Source: JBLWXV01 sp048267245
Lineage (GTDB): Bacteria; Bdellovibrionota; Bacteriovoracia; Bacteriovoracales; Bacteriovoracaceae
Length of the DNA stretch: 64,000 nt
Direction of reading: 5' to 3'
Assembly (NCBI GenBank): GCA_048267245.1
Contig: JBLWXV010000002.1
Span: 1,364,001-1,428,000, forward strand
In this document: positions 43,273-52,173 of the stretch, one piece after another
Layout of the letters: the number at the start of each line of letters is the position of its first letter
Position numbering within the stretch: the first letter of the stretch is position 1
Translations under genes and position numbers: made by a program
The notes under the pieces: generated by a model
Database searches by the model: none
Seen by the model: only the letters and a program-made list of their open reading frames with translations
Told to the model about the DNA's origin: nothing

Positions 43273-43966
43273 CACTCACGAAGCGCTCATATATTTCCTG
43301 AGCATGATTGAGAGCAGTGCTTGCGAGATCAAACTTCGCAAGTTTTAACTGCTCTTTAAAAAATTGAAAGTCGTAGGCATCTTCAAGCGGGGCAGATATT
43401 TGAGCGTGGCTGAGATGCCATCTCTCTGTTGAAACGCCCCCTAAGTCAAATTCATAGGGACGATAAAAAAAGCAGGACTCCCCACTTGCAATCTGATCAT
43501 CAAGCCATTGGTGAAAAGGGCCGAAAGGTCCTTCATTGCTAGCTTCACTATTAGTGAGCTGAACTTTATATTCTGAATTTCTAATTGCAGCGTAATCAAT
43601 GACATCAAGATCTGTGCCCCAGTGATGGCGGCTGGCCCCTGGAAGCGCTGACCATCTCATGATGGCAAAAATCTTTTCAAGCTCAGTGAGTTTCGTGATA
43701 TCCAGAGGGTTCTCGTCAATGTCTAGCACGGGACGCTCACCCCGCACCTTGGCGTTCCAGATGACTTCCTGGGCTTCATAGGATCTAAAACTAGAGACCA
43801 CGGCCATTTCAAAGCCCGCAAGACTCGCTTTTTTCTGTAGAGTTATTAAATCCCTTAGAACTTCGGGGTGAAGCTTGTGATCTTTTCTAATTCCGCTAAA
43901 TGTTTGCGAAAAATCTTGCAGATGAGTTGCCGTTTTCCCCAGCAGAATGTCAGCACTTATACTCAA
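43247..43966 (-). CDS. VanY-type D,D-carboxypeptidase (peptidase M15B)
   Basis: 239 residues of the D-Ala-D-Ala carboxypeptidase/dipeptidase family. SSFRSYEAQ (58-66) matches SxxRxxxxQ, SRHHWGTDLD (112-121) gives zinc ligands H114 and D121, and ERWHLSH (201-207) gives the catalytic E201 and ligand H204. Such enzymes trim peptidoglycan stem peptides. No signal peptide is visible, so either it acts in the cytoplasm or export is unusual. The start is TTG 43966: its codon overlaps the upstream gene's TGA (TTGA) and GAGGAAG lies at the right distance, so it is translationally coupled to the 690-residue exported protein. Confidence 0.88.
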   Translation of the reverse strand: MSISADILLGKTATHLQDFSQTFSGIRKDHKLHPEVLRDLITLQKKASLAGFEMAVVSSFRSYEAQEVIWNAKVRGERPVLDIDENPLDITKLTELEKIFAIMRWSALPGASRHHWGTDLDVIDYAAIRNSEYKVQLTNSEASNEGPFGPFHQWLDDQIASGESCFFYRPYEFDLGGVSTERWHLSHAQISAPLEDAYDFQFFKEQLKLAKFDLASTALNHAQEIYERFVSATTHAPWG

Positions 43967-46035
43967 GGAGTTACTTCCTCTGGGTTAGTTTCTGAAGAGC
44001 TTGCCTCATCGATTTTTGAGAGGTCATCTCCAAAGAGACGCTTAAGACCACTTACAGTGTAGCGATTCGAAATGATCGTCCATATGGGGACATCGTCGCG
44101 ATTGACAATATCACTGGCGTTCATTTTGTATTCTTTTTCCATGAAGCTCTCAACTTTATTGCCCGAGTTACCCGAGTCGCCAAGATTGAGTTGAAAGCCA
44201 TTATTGCCAGATTTCTTGCCTGAGTGAATTCCCTCGCCACCTTTTACAGTGGTGTCTTGAATATTGCCTTCGTTGACCGCTTTATTTAGAACTTGTTTAA
44301 AGATGTCATCATCTGGTCTGCCATTTCTAAGATCGAGTGGAGCGTAAGTGGCGAGCATATTGTCTCTTACAGACTTTGGTGTCGCTCTAATCATCTTATC
44401 GACAAATTTATTATTCATACTAGGAATGGTCTGTTTATTTTGTTTTTTAAGCTTGTCATTGACCTGCAAGGCAATTTGATTTTTTGCTTTTTGGGCCCTC
44501 ACGGCGAGCTTTTCAAGGTCTGCAGCGTTGAGGTCTGCCGCCGAGAATTCACCGTTTGTGATTCCATTAATATTCTTAGCTAGCGAGGCGGTTGAGAGAG
44601 CTGATTGGACGCCATTGATAGTTGTGGCGGTCGCCGGAACTTTCATACAGGCATTTTCGCCCTTTTTGTTGACGAGTTTTTTACAGGCACATTTCTGGTC
44701 GTACTTGCCGTTGACTGTCATACAGCCCTTGGTTGAAATTGCGGCGTTAGCACCATAGTTTGAACCAGCGACAAAGTAGTTCTTATCATCCTGGGCCCAA
44801 AGCGCTTGGCAGGTTTCTGATTTGGTGCGATTGCTATTTTTAGAGCCGTCGGCAGTGTAGCAATAGCATCTAGGATTATTATAATCCTCGCGACCTTGAG
44901 GGCAAAAGCCGGCCATTGTGCCCGAGAATTTATCGATCATGGCTTGAACTTGCTTAGCATTATCTTCAGACTGCTCTTCTTGATCAGCACTTGCCTTCCA
45001 CATATATCCACTAAGGGCCGCGCCCACTCCAGCGACAATGGCCACTCCAACAGGGTGACCCATCATTTTTCCTAGTGCTTGCGCTCCAGAACCAGCTCCA
45101 GCGTTTGGATTATTTTGAGGAGCAGGATTGTTAGCCGGTTGAGTCGTGGCCGTCGCAGCTGCACCATCAGCTGGCGGCGTTGTCGTAGATGTACTAGTTG
45201 TTGTCGATGCAGGAGTGTTGGTTGAAGTGGTGCTCGCGACTTCATCTCCACTTATGTTCTGGGAAGTTGCAGTGTCTGTCTGGGTAGGAGTCTCGGTCTT
45301 TGCTTCCGCCGTGTCAGCTTTCTTATCTTGTTCTTTCTCATCCCCACCACAAGTAGGGGGCTGCTTCATACTTTCCATGATGGCGGCGGCCACTCCGACT
45401 GTGTAGCCCGCAGTGAGTAGCATGTAAGCTTTCTTGCGATTGCCGGCCATTTTGGCCATTGCCTCTTGTTCTTGTTTTAAGTACTCAAGTGCTCGAAGTT
45501 GAGAGAAGTAGGGGTCTTCGTGATTTTCTTTTTTATAATTTTTTCTAAGGTCTTCAAGTTCTTTAGAGGCCCAGAAGCGAAAGTAGAGCTCTGAGAGCAC
45601 ACCAGCAGCACCGGTTCCAAGTACGATCCACTTGGAGTAACAACTGCCACCTGTTTGGCTTTTATAAAAACTTGCAACACCCATCAGTAGAGCAAATACA
45701 CCGTTTACACTGGCGGCCATTGTATGTGGCGCCTCTTTATCTTTTAGGTCGCCAACATAGGTCTTTGCGTAGTCGTCGTGGCACTTCTTTCTTTCAGAGT
45801 CATCGTCGATGGTTGCACATGCGAGATAGTCGTCGCGCGCTTCTTTTGATTCCTGTGTCGTCACGCAGCGGTTGAGATCACAAGACCAAGACTTTGAGGC
45901 ATCTTCTTCACAGAGATCGCGCTGCTTAATCATGTCTTCATCATCAAAGTAGCTACAGGCCAATGAATATTTTGGTGAGAGCGTCGCTACGAAGAGTACG
46001 ACGAGAAGAAATAGGGAAGAGTTTATTCGATTCAT
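43963..46035 (-). CDS. Large exported hypothetical protein with Thr/Pro linker, 690 residues
   Basis: A signal peptide (SSLFLLVVLFVATLSPKYSLA) ends at A-C, but it is not a convincing lipobox. The region at 27-90 is rich in Cys, Asp and Glu (SYFDDEDMIKQRDLCEEDAS). Two or three hydrophobic stretches follow at about 100-150 and 205-220. A Thr/Ala/Pro/Asn linker spans 235-315 (TSTSTTTPPADGAAATATT). Another hydrophobic helix with glycines lies near 325-350 (VGVAIVAGVGAALSGYM). A Cys cluster lies at 375-470 (CPQGREDYNNPRCYCYTADG, KCACKKLVNKKGENAC). The C-terminal 200 residues are basic and helical. No known family. It is coupled to the VanY-type gene, so an envelope role is likely. Confidence 0.7.
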   Translation of the reverse strand: MNRINSSLFLLVVLFVATLSPKYSLACSYFDDEDMIKQRDLCEEDASKSWSCDLNRCVTTQESKEARDDYLACATIDDDSERKKCHDDYAKTYVGDLKDKEAPHTMAASVNGVFALLMGVASFYKSQTGGSCYSKWIVLGTGAAGVLSELYFRFWASKELEDLRKNYKKENHEDPYFSQLRALEYLKQEQEAMAKMAGNRKKAYMLLTAGYTVGVAAAIMESMKQPPTCGGDEKEQDKKADTAEAKTETPTQTDTATSQNISGDEVASTTSTNTPASTTTSTSTTTPPADGAAATATTQPANNPAPQNNPNAGAGSGAQALGKMMGHPVGVAIVAGVGAALSGYMWKASADQEEQSEDNAKQVQAMIDKFSGTMAGFCPQGREDYNNPRCYCYTADGSKNSNRTKSETCQALWAQDDKNYFVAGSNYGANAAISTKGCMTVNGKYDQKCACKKLVNKKGENACMKVPATATTINGVQSALSTASLAKNINGITNGEFSAADLNAADLEKLAVRAQKAKNQIALQVNDKLKKQNKQTIPSMNNKFVDKMIRATPKSVRDNMLATYAPLDLRNGRPDDDIFKQVLNKAVNEGNIQDTTVKGGEGIHSGKKSGNNGFQLNLGDSGNSGNKVESFMEKEYKMNASDIVNRDDVPIWTIISNRYTVSGLKRLFGDDLSKIDEASSSETNPEEVTP

Positions 46036-46160
46036 GTGACTTTATTATACGGGTTTTTACCTATTTAAGGGTAGTCCCTGGGATAAATTTGCAGCTATCC
46101 CCTTGATTATAAGTCTCTGGCCCGGTAAAAGAGTGCCCAATCTCTGTGGCGAGGGCCTTA

Positions 46161-46751
46161 ATGTTGAATTCAATTCTCAAGTTTAGTCTTGCACTTTTTA
46201 TTGCTCTCTCATCCGAGTCTCAAGGGATGATCCCCACTTCAAGGTTAAAAAGTGGAGATGTTCTTCTGATTTCTCTGAACTGCTACACGTGTGCTTTGAT
46301 TGAGAGATCAACCAATGGCCCATATTCTCACTCGGGAATAGTTCTACATCACCAAGGTGAGTGGATGGTGGCCCAGGCGCTTGGTCCGGTTCACCTGATC
46401 CTCCTTAATAAATTTCTTGCCCAGAGACGTTCAGGTTCAACCATCGCTCACTTGCGAGCGCACTCTAAATTTAGCGAGGCCGAACTCACTACGGCCTATC
46501 AGAAATTTCACGGCATCCCCTTTGATCCAGATTATCTCTGGGACGATGAGAAGCTCTATTGCAGTGAGTTTGTGGCAAAGTTTTTTAATGAATTAGAACC
46601 GGAAAGTCTTGGGACTCGTCCAATTGAGTATGGAGAGTATGATGAGATTTGGAGAAATCTTCTAGGCCCGCGCTATAATGGGGGAGCACCAGGAAATAGT
46701 CCGGTCTCACTTCTTCACGATTCCTTTTTCAAGGTCATTGATTTCTATTAA
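46161..46751 (+). CDS. YiiX/YebB-like (NlpC/P60 superfamily) cysteine peptidase or amidase, exported
   Basis: About 196 residues. A signal peptide covers the first 22 (SILKFSLALFIALSSESQG). The fold is that of the permuted papain-like group: LKSGDVLLISLN, then GPYSHSGIVL with the catalytic H57, and LYCSEFVAKFF with the catalytic C134. The order His then Cys marks the circularly permuted YiiX/LRAT-like subgroup rather than standard NlpC/P60. Such proteins cleave peptidoglycan peptides, amides or acyl chains. ATG 46161 lies seven bases after GAGGG and is preferred to GTG 46146. It converges on the subtilase gene with a 4-bp overlap. Confidence 0.82.
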   Translation: MLNSILKFSLALFIALSSESQGMIPTSRLKSGDVLLISLNCYTCALIERSTNGPYSHSGIVLHHQGEWMVAQALGPVHLILLNKFLAQRRSGSTIAHLRAHSKFSEAELTTAYQKFHGIPFDPDYLWDDEKLYCSEFVAKFFNELEPESLGTRPIEYGEYDEIWRNLLGPRYNGGAPGNSPVSLLHDSFFKVIDFY

Positions 46752-47662
46752 TACTGGTAGAGGGTTGGCCCATTTACGGTTTTTACAGAGACACTCTTAT
46801 GTCTCAGGCACTCTTTTAAGTCCGCCGGATCGCCAACTTCACTGGCGCAGAAGTTCATAAGTCTGGCGCTCGCTACTGCCAGGGCGTAGGAGGAGCCAGT
46901 GAGGCCCTCTTCGTCTTCACTCACAGCGAAGGAATAATCGATTAGATCCGTATAGAGAAGGGTGTTGTCTAGGAATGCCTCTTGGTGCTTTCCATCAAGA
47001 AAGTAGGAGCCTATAACTAAGCTCTTCTTTCTTAGCTCCGAACTCTTTCGAATCATTTCTTGGGGAATGAATTTTTGGGCTTCCTGCACTCTTCCTCCCC
47101 ATTGGCCGCTAGAGATGAGAAGAAGCTCATTCTTTAGTGCAAGAATTTCACTTCTGAGTTCGGCCACTGGTGCACCTACCGCACTCGCGATCAAATCACT
47201 CCCACGCATCATGGCATCTGTGGCACCTCGTAGCCAGCTCTTGCCATCAATTGCCCCACTGAGGGTAAAGAGGCCATAGAGTCGAATCTGATGAGGAGCG
47301 ACGTCTGGAGAGAGATTTTTTAAATAAGTTTGAAGGACGCGGTCGCCGTGGCGCATTGGGTGATTGATGGGAAGCGAGCATATCGTCTTGGCCGTCTCCA
47401 AGTTTTGAATCAACTCAAGCTCAACTTTCGGAGCAAGAAATTCACTGTGAAAATCTGGACAGAATGCAGTGTCTAGGATGGCAATTCTTGGCGGCGTTGG
47501 AACTCTCGTCACATAGGTAAAGATCAGTGTAAAGAGAGTGAGGGCCGCAAGGAGACTAAGGGAGATCCACCTTTCGGTTAATCTCCCTTTCGTATTCTTA
47601 GCGATCGTTATTAGAGCTACTTCTAACTCGATCAATCTTGATGGGCGATGTCTTTCTGGCAT
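46748..47662 (-). CDS. Divergent membrane-anchored subtilisin-like (S8) serine protease
   Basis: About 304 residues with one N-terminal membrane helix (ISLSLLAALTLFTLIFTYVT). The rest carries a degenerate subtilase pattern. RIAILDTAFCPDF supplies D64 (normally VAVIDTG). HPMRHGDRVL supplies H105 (normally HGTHVAG). LLISSGQWGG is in the place of the oxyanion-hole AAGN.G, with Q for N. TGSSYALAVASARL supplies S258 (normally GTSMAAPHVAG). All three triad residues are in the right order and context. The start is uncertain: ATG 47662 overlaps the upstream gene by 65 bp, and no standard start lies after that stop. It is coupled to the giant protein gene, which could be its substrate or partner. Confidence 0.6.
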   Translation of the reverse strand: MPERHRPSRLIELEVALITIAKNTKGRLTERWISLSLLAALTLFTLIFTYVTRVPTPPRIAILDTAFCPDFHSEFLAPKVELELIQNLETAKTICSLPINHPMRHGDRVLQTYLKNLSPDVAPHQIRLYGLFTLSGAIDGKSWLRGATDAMMRGSDLIASAVGAPVAELRSEILALKNELLLISSGQWGGRVQEAQKFIPQEMIRKSSELRKKSLVIGSYFLDGKHQEAFLDNTLLYTDLIDYSFAVSEDEEGLTGSSYALAVASARLMNFCASEVGDPADLKECLRHKSVSVKTVNGPTLYQY

Positions 47663-50600
47663 TATTTCTAATCTTTCCAGTAATGTTACTATCAACCTTC
47701 TTGAGAGCTTTGTAGGCCTTATTCATTGATTCAGTGGCATAGTTCCAAATCACTGGTGAGCCAAAGATGTAGGCAGTCACGTTAAATGCTACCGGACGAC
47801 CCACAGTACTTTCGTTCACAATTGAGCTCAGTGTTTCATATGAGTCAATTGCAGCAACGAAGAGTCCTACTTCACTACTACTAGGCTTAGAAGAAGTATC
47901 AACAACCTTGGCGAATTTGTAAAGGAGAGTCGATTTGTCTTCTCTAATGTGCTTGCTCTCAACCAAGTCGGCCTTATAGGCGTTATTGGCCGTGATGATT
48001 TCGTTAAACATTCTAGCGTTGGCGCCCTGGAGTAGTTGAAGAACTTTTGCATTTGGAGAAATGATATTTCCCGTGCTCACTTCAGCGGCAATTCTCTTTA
48101 GAACACCTTCATGAGAGAGTTTAAATGTCTCACTAAGACCAAGCAGAGCGTGAATCTGAGCGAGGTCACCTTCAAGCATAACTAGGTCAGAAGCAATCGA
48201 TTTGTTGATAATCTTGTTGGCGGCGCGTACCTGCACTGAACCAACTCCTGTAAAGCTGGCAGGGTAGGCGTAGCTGCCTTTAAAGAGAGAAGTCTTCTCA
48301 ATTTCATCTGCAGCGCGCGAGTTTCCGTCAACAGTGATGATGGCACTATTTGTCGATTTAGAGAGAACAGTCTGTGAGAGTGAGGCCATATTGCCGCCTG
48401 CCACTAGAATAAAACTCTTGCCACTCAGTCCTTTTGAGAGAGCGTCTGAGTTTTCTGATTTAAGAGAGACGTCAAGTACGCCGGCGCCTTTTAGACCACC
48501 AAACTCGCTAAGGATATTGAGTAGTTCGCGCGAAGAAGTGTTAGAGTCAGCAACAACGACTGGCTTTCCTTTTACATCGTTGAACTTGGCCTTAATCATC
48601 GTACTCAGAGAGTTATCAAGTACACCTAGTGTAACTCCATTTTGAACAATCTTTGCTCCAATTGAAATGGCGCGATAAGCATTGCTCTCATCACTTGTTA
48701 AAAGACGAGCGTCTGAGAGTGAAGCACTCGAATCAATCTTTGTGAGGCTTGCAAAGTCCTTAGTAATGATCTTGCTTGGAGCATCGTCACTGAGAACAAT
48801 ATCAAGTTTTCCTTGATGCGAGCGCTTTGATTTATTATTTACTTGAATTTGAAGTCCTGTTTGAGTTCCTAGAACCGGAGTTGCACTGGTTCTAAGTGAA
48901 CTAATTTCAAGCGGGAGTGCTAGTTTGTGCGTATGTGATTCAGTTCCCACAATTGACTGGCGAGCATTTGAGAAGTGACGAGCTTCTACACTATCATTTG
49001 TTTGAAGTGCACTTGAGACAAAGACTTCAACTTTTTCAGTCGCGCCAATTCTCGCATTGGCAGCTCTTGTTTTTGCGGCCCCTTTTACTTTTGCGAGTGA
49101 TTTGGCAGGAATTTGCTCAATCTTAAAGCTCGCTCCATTTGAAAGTGTCACACTCACATTCTTAGCGGCTACTTCACCAAAGTTCTTCACTGTAACGTTA
49201 TAGACCAGATCTTCTCCTGGCATTACGACGCCATCTACTCCAGCGATACCATTAGTTCCAGCGTCTACTTCTTCAGAAGAGACGAATTTAACTACGGCAT
49301 TTTCTTTGTAGAGCTTGTCCACGGCCGCAAATCTGGCCTGGCGATAAGTTTCGGTCTTTTGCTCGATATTTGTCGCATAGGTCTTGCTCTCAGTTGTGCG
49401 GTAGGCGCTTGAGCGAATATCTTCATAGACGCGAGCGTAAGTATTGCCTTCTACACTTGAGAAAGTTGATTGATATTCTCTTGCCTCAGTGTTTGGTGAA
49501 GCTGAGAATTGAGTTCTGAAAGTTGAAAAGTATTGATTGAAGATTCCGCTGTAGTCTCTATTGAAAGCATTGCTCTCACCATCTGAGTGGCCTCTGTCTC
49601 GCTCACCTTCATAAGGGCGATTGAATGCATCATCATATCTAAAGCGGTAACCTGCATCGTAGGAATCGTTATAAATTCTCGCGATATTTCGCTCAAACTC
49701 CATTCGAATTGAACGGCGATATTCCGCGCGGTATCCATCGCTGTAGGCGAGGTTGACGATTTCGCGCTTATACTGATTAGTCGTATCTCTAAAAGATCTA
49801 CCCTGTGCCCCTCTTGGAAAGCTCGGAACAGATCTAGAGAAGGCACCAGCGAATTCCCCACTTACTTCTTTTGAAGTGAGCTCACTGGACTCGTGCTTTT
49901 GAATTGCCTGGCCTTGGCCCTTGGCTTCACCATCAATTTTACCCTGGCGATCGGCGCGGGCCATACCATCGCGCTCACCGGCCACTGTGCCCACTTGTTG
50001 GGCATCTGAATTTCTGGCGCGCACTTCACCGGCGGCCGCGCCATCTACTTGTGCGGCGTCGATATTGCCTTGGATTGTTCCCTCGCGAGTACCATTAATT
50101 TCACCTTCGTTTCTGGCCCTCGCCGTTCCGTCAATGTCACCTTGGTTGTAGCCAATATTGTAGGCCCTTGTCATACCATCGCGGGTGCCATCTTGATGAC
50201 CATCTTGAGAGCCATCGCGATCACCTTCGCTCATACCAATATTTCTAGCATAGTCGAGACCGTCATTATTTCCGTCAACCACACCATAGCGTGCGCCAAG
50301 GTGGTTTACTTCAAGGACGCGCTCAATGAGGCCCTGGCGATACTTATCGCGCTCTGAGGCCACTCTCGCAAAGTCGGCATCGCGCTTGCGCTGCTCAATT
50401 TCAAGCGAGCGGGCTTCATTTGAAGTGATTTCAATTCTATTTTTTAGGGTTGCTAGCTTCTTTTGTGACAGCTCAACTTGAGTTGCTCTTGCCGAATTCT
50501 CTTCGTCAATCTTAACGGCACGCTCAGCTAGTTTTGAGATCTGATCTTCTAGTTTCTTGGCCGAATTTCTGGCCGCATTAAGGGCTTCATCCGCCGCTTG

Positions 50601-51203
50601 CTGCAATTGCTTTGCTTCGGCCAAATTCGCTGAAATTGTCTCTTTGCGATTTGTAAGGTTGCCCACTTTCTTTTCACACTCAGGAGTAGGAGTCGCGGCG
50701 CACTCAGCCTTTGTGGTTTCTAGGTTTTCACTTACCTTGCTCAACTTATCTTCGAGATCAACCACTTTTTCATCTTGGGAGTCTTTGGCAACTTTAGCGA
50801 GTTTAACCTTATTGCTATGATCGTCTCGCTTTGACTCAAGCTCTTTTTTCTGTGCTTCAACTTTATTCTTTTCACTTATAGCCGCAACAGTATCTCTTGA
50901 GAGTTTATCAACTTCAGCCGTGGTCACTTTAAGTTCACTTCTAAGCTTATTTACATCTTCAGTTTTCTTGTTAAGAGACTGAATCACTTCATCAAGTCTC
51001 TCTCTGGCAAATTTTGTATTTTGATTGAGCTCTCTAAGTCTAGCGTCGTCATTGAGATCGAATTTGAGTTCACCAATATAGTCCTTGGCCCAATTGGGTA
51101 GATCATTTGAGAGGGCCATCGGTGAGATGTGAAAGAGTGGTAGTGCGAGCACGGCGTACATGGCACTTTGTAGACCTTTCTGGACGAGAGAGTTGCGTTT
51201 CAT
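47598..51203 (-). CDS. Giant exported coiled-coil protein with GX3 glycine array and CARDB-like domain, 1201 residues
   Basis: A signal peptide covers about 1-31 (LQSAMYAVLALPLFHISPMA). Residues 40-295 are a long coiled coil (heptads such as LSKVSENLETTKAEC), with one short TPTPEC loop. Residues 303-379 carry a glycine at nearly every fourth position (GDRDGSQDGHQDGTRDG), and the pattern continues loosely to 435. Residues 480-620 are Tyr/Phe/Arg-rich (YNDSYDAGYRFRYDDAFNRP). Around 655-700 is a CARDB/DUF11-like Ig domain (PGEDLVYNVTVKNFGEVAA). The last 450 residues look globular, with a possible Rossmann-like region (KPVVVADSNTSSRELL, SFILVAGGNMASLSQ). ATG 51203 follows AAAGGGG. No complete family match. 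Envelope location and an adhesive or structural role are inferred. Confidence 0.75.
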   Translation of the reverse strand: MKRNSLVQKGLQSAMYAVLALPLFHISPMALSNDLPNWAKDYIGELKFDLNDDARLRELNQNTKFARERLDEVIQSLNKKTEDVNKLRSELKVTTAEVDKLSRDTVAAISEKNKVEAQKKELESKRDDHSNKVKLAKVAKDSQDEKVVDLEDKLSKVSENLETTKAECAATPTPECEKKVGNLTNRKETISANLAEAKQLQQAADEALNAARNSAKKLEDQISKLAERAVKIDEENSARATQVELSQKKLATLKNRIEITSNEARSLEIEQRKRDADFARVASERDKYRQGLIERVLEVNHLGARYGVVDGNNDGLDYARNIGMSEGDRDGSQDGHQDGTRDGMTRAYNIGYNQGDIDGTARARNEGEINGTREGTIQGNIDAAQVDGAAAGEVRARNSDAQQVGTVAGERDGMARADRQGKIDGEAKGQGQAIQKHESSELTSKEVSGEFAGAFSRSVPSFPRGAQGRSFRDTTNQYKREIVNLAYSDGYRAEYRRSIRMEFERNIARIYNDSYDAGYRFRYDDAFNRPYEGERDRGHSDGESNAFNRDYSGIFNQYFSTFRTQFSASPNTEAREYQSTFSSVEGNTYARVYEDIRSSAYRTTESKTYATNIEQKTETYRQARFAAVDKLYKENAVVKFVSSEEVDAGTNGIAGVDGVVMPGEDLVYNVTVKNFGEVAAKNVSVTLSNGASFKIEQIPAKSLAKVKGAAKTRAANARIGATEKVEVFVSSALQTNDSVEARHFSNARQSIVGTESHTHKLALPLEISSLRTSATPVLGTQTGLQIQVNNKSKRSHQGKLDIVLSDDAPSKIITKDFASLTKIDSSASLSDARLLTSDESNAYRAISIGAKIVQNGVTLGVLDNSLSTMIKAKFNDVKGKPVVVADSNTSSRELLNILSEFGGLKGAGVLDVSLKSENSDALSKGLSGKSFILVAGGNMASLSQTVLSKSTNSAIITVDGNSRAADEIEKTSLFKGSYAYPASFTGVGSVQVRAANKIINKSIASDLVMLEGDLAQIHALLGLSETFKLSHEGVLKRIAAEVSTGNIISPNAKVLQLLQGANARMFNEIITANNAYKADLVESKHIREDKSTLLYKFAKVVDTSSKPSSSEVGLFVAAIDSYETLSSIVNESTVGRPVAFNVTAYIFGSPVIWNYATESMNKAYKALKKVDSNITGKIRNNARKTSPIKIDRVRSSSNNDR

Positions 51204-51402
51204 CAGATTCCCCTTTTGATATTCCACTATTGAGTGTCCCCGTGCCCCAAAAATTCTCCCATGGGGCCTAAACGCACCTCTTTTAGTGACTAAGTGTCCC
51301 TAAAAGAGTCTCATCCATATACTCTTTCGCGTTTCTCTACAGGCTTGAGCAAAGAGAATGCCATGTTTAATCCTTGTGAAGAGGTGAGAGAGTAAATAAG
51401 AT

Positions 51403-52167
51403 ATGTGTGTCAGATTTTTTTACAGCGAGGAATGTCCCGTGAGCGGAGCCCACCTCATCAATACGCCATTGGCCCATTATGAATCAGCATATTCACGACT
51501 TATCGGTGAATATGCACCCTCGCAGTCTTTGGTTAGCTATCTTCAGCTTTGCCAAAAGCGCTGGAGACGCAACTTCTTTGCAGGCAATTGGCTTGAATTA
51601 GGTTGTGGGATTGGCTCAACGTTTGAGGCGCTCGAGGATCAAGGGCCAGAGCACGTCTTAGGGGTCGACTTCTCTCTGCAGGCCACTAAGCGCGCTAGTT
51701 CAAGAGACTTATCAAATCTCAACTTTGAGCTCGATTTTGAATGCCATCATCTAGAGCGCGAATGGCCTGTGTCGTGGGGGCAATTTGATGGAATTCTAGA
51801 CGCTCATCTGCTTCACTGCCTGAACGGCAAAGATGAGATCGAGCGCTCGCTCCTTAACTGTCTCAAGCATCTAGCAGAGGGCGCCCCTCTGGTGGCAGAA
51901 GTAATGGTGCATTCTAAATGCTTCACTCCTGATGGCGAGCTTGTCCATGACACTCAAAGTGGAATCTTAAAACGAGAGGGCGGCCCAACTCTTCATACTC
52001 TGCTTGCCGCTTATGATTGGGAGCAGATTTTACTTAAATGTGGATTTCAAATCTTTTACTTTGAGGTCTATTCTCATTTAAGATTTATCCACAATCCAAA
52101 GCGCTCGCATATGCTTGAGTCTGATCCCGAGCTCTTGCGCTTTATCGCCCTTAAACCCAAGGAGTAG
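51403..52167 (+). CDS. SAM-dependent methyltransferase
   Basis: 254 residues with a class I methyltransferase core. Motif I is WLELGCGIGSTFEAL, with the acidic motif II at VLGVDFS and the post-I region FDGILDAHLLHCL. The C-terminal part (LHTLLAAYDWEQILLKCGFQ) fits a small-molecule methyltransferase (Methyltransf_11/12-like). The first 40 residues contain CVRFFYSEECPVSGAH, with two cysteines that are unassigned. The acceptor cannot be told. The start has GAGGTGAGAGAG upstream. It lies 6 bp before the MscS gene and forms an operon with it. The 199-bp divergent region upstream serves this gene and the giant protein gene. Confidence 0.85.
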   Translation: MCVRFFYSEECPVSGAHLINTPLAHYESAYSRLIGEYAPSQSLVSYLQLCQKRWRRNFFAGNWLELGCGIGSTFEALEDQGPEHVLGVDFSLQATKRASSRDLSNLNFELDFECHHLEREWPVSWGQFDGILDAHLLHCLNGKDEIERSLLNCLKHLAEGAPLVAEVMVHSKCFTPDGELVHDTQSGILKREGGPTLHTLLAAYDWEQILLKCGFQIFYFEVYSHLRFIHNPKRSHMLESDPELLRFIALKPKE

Positions 52168-52173
52168 GTTTTA

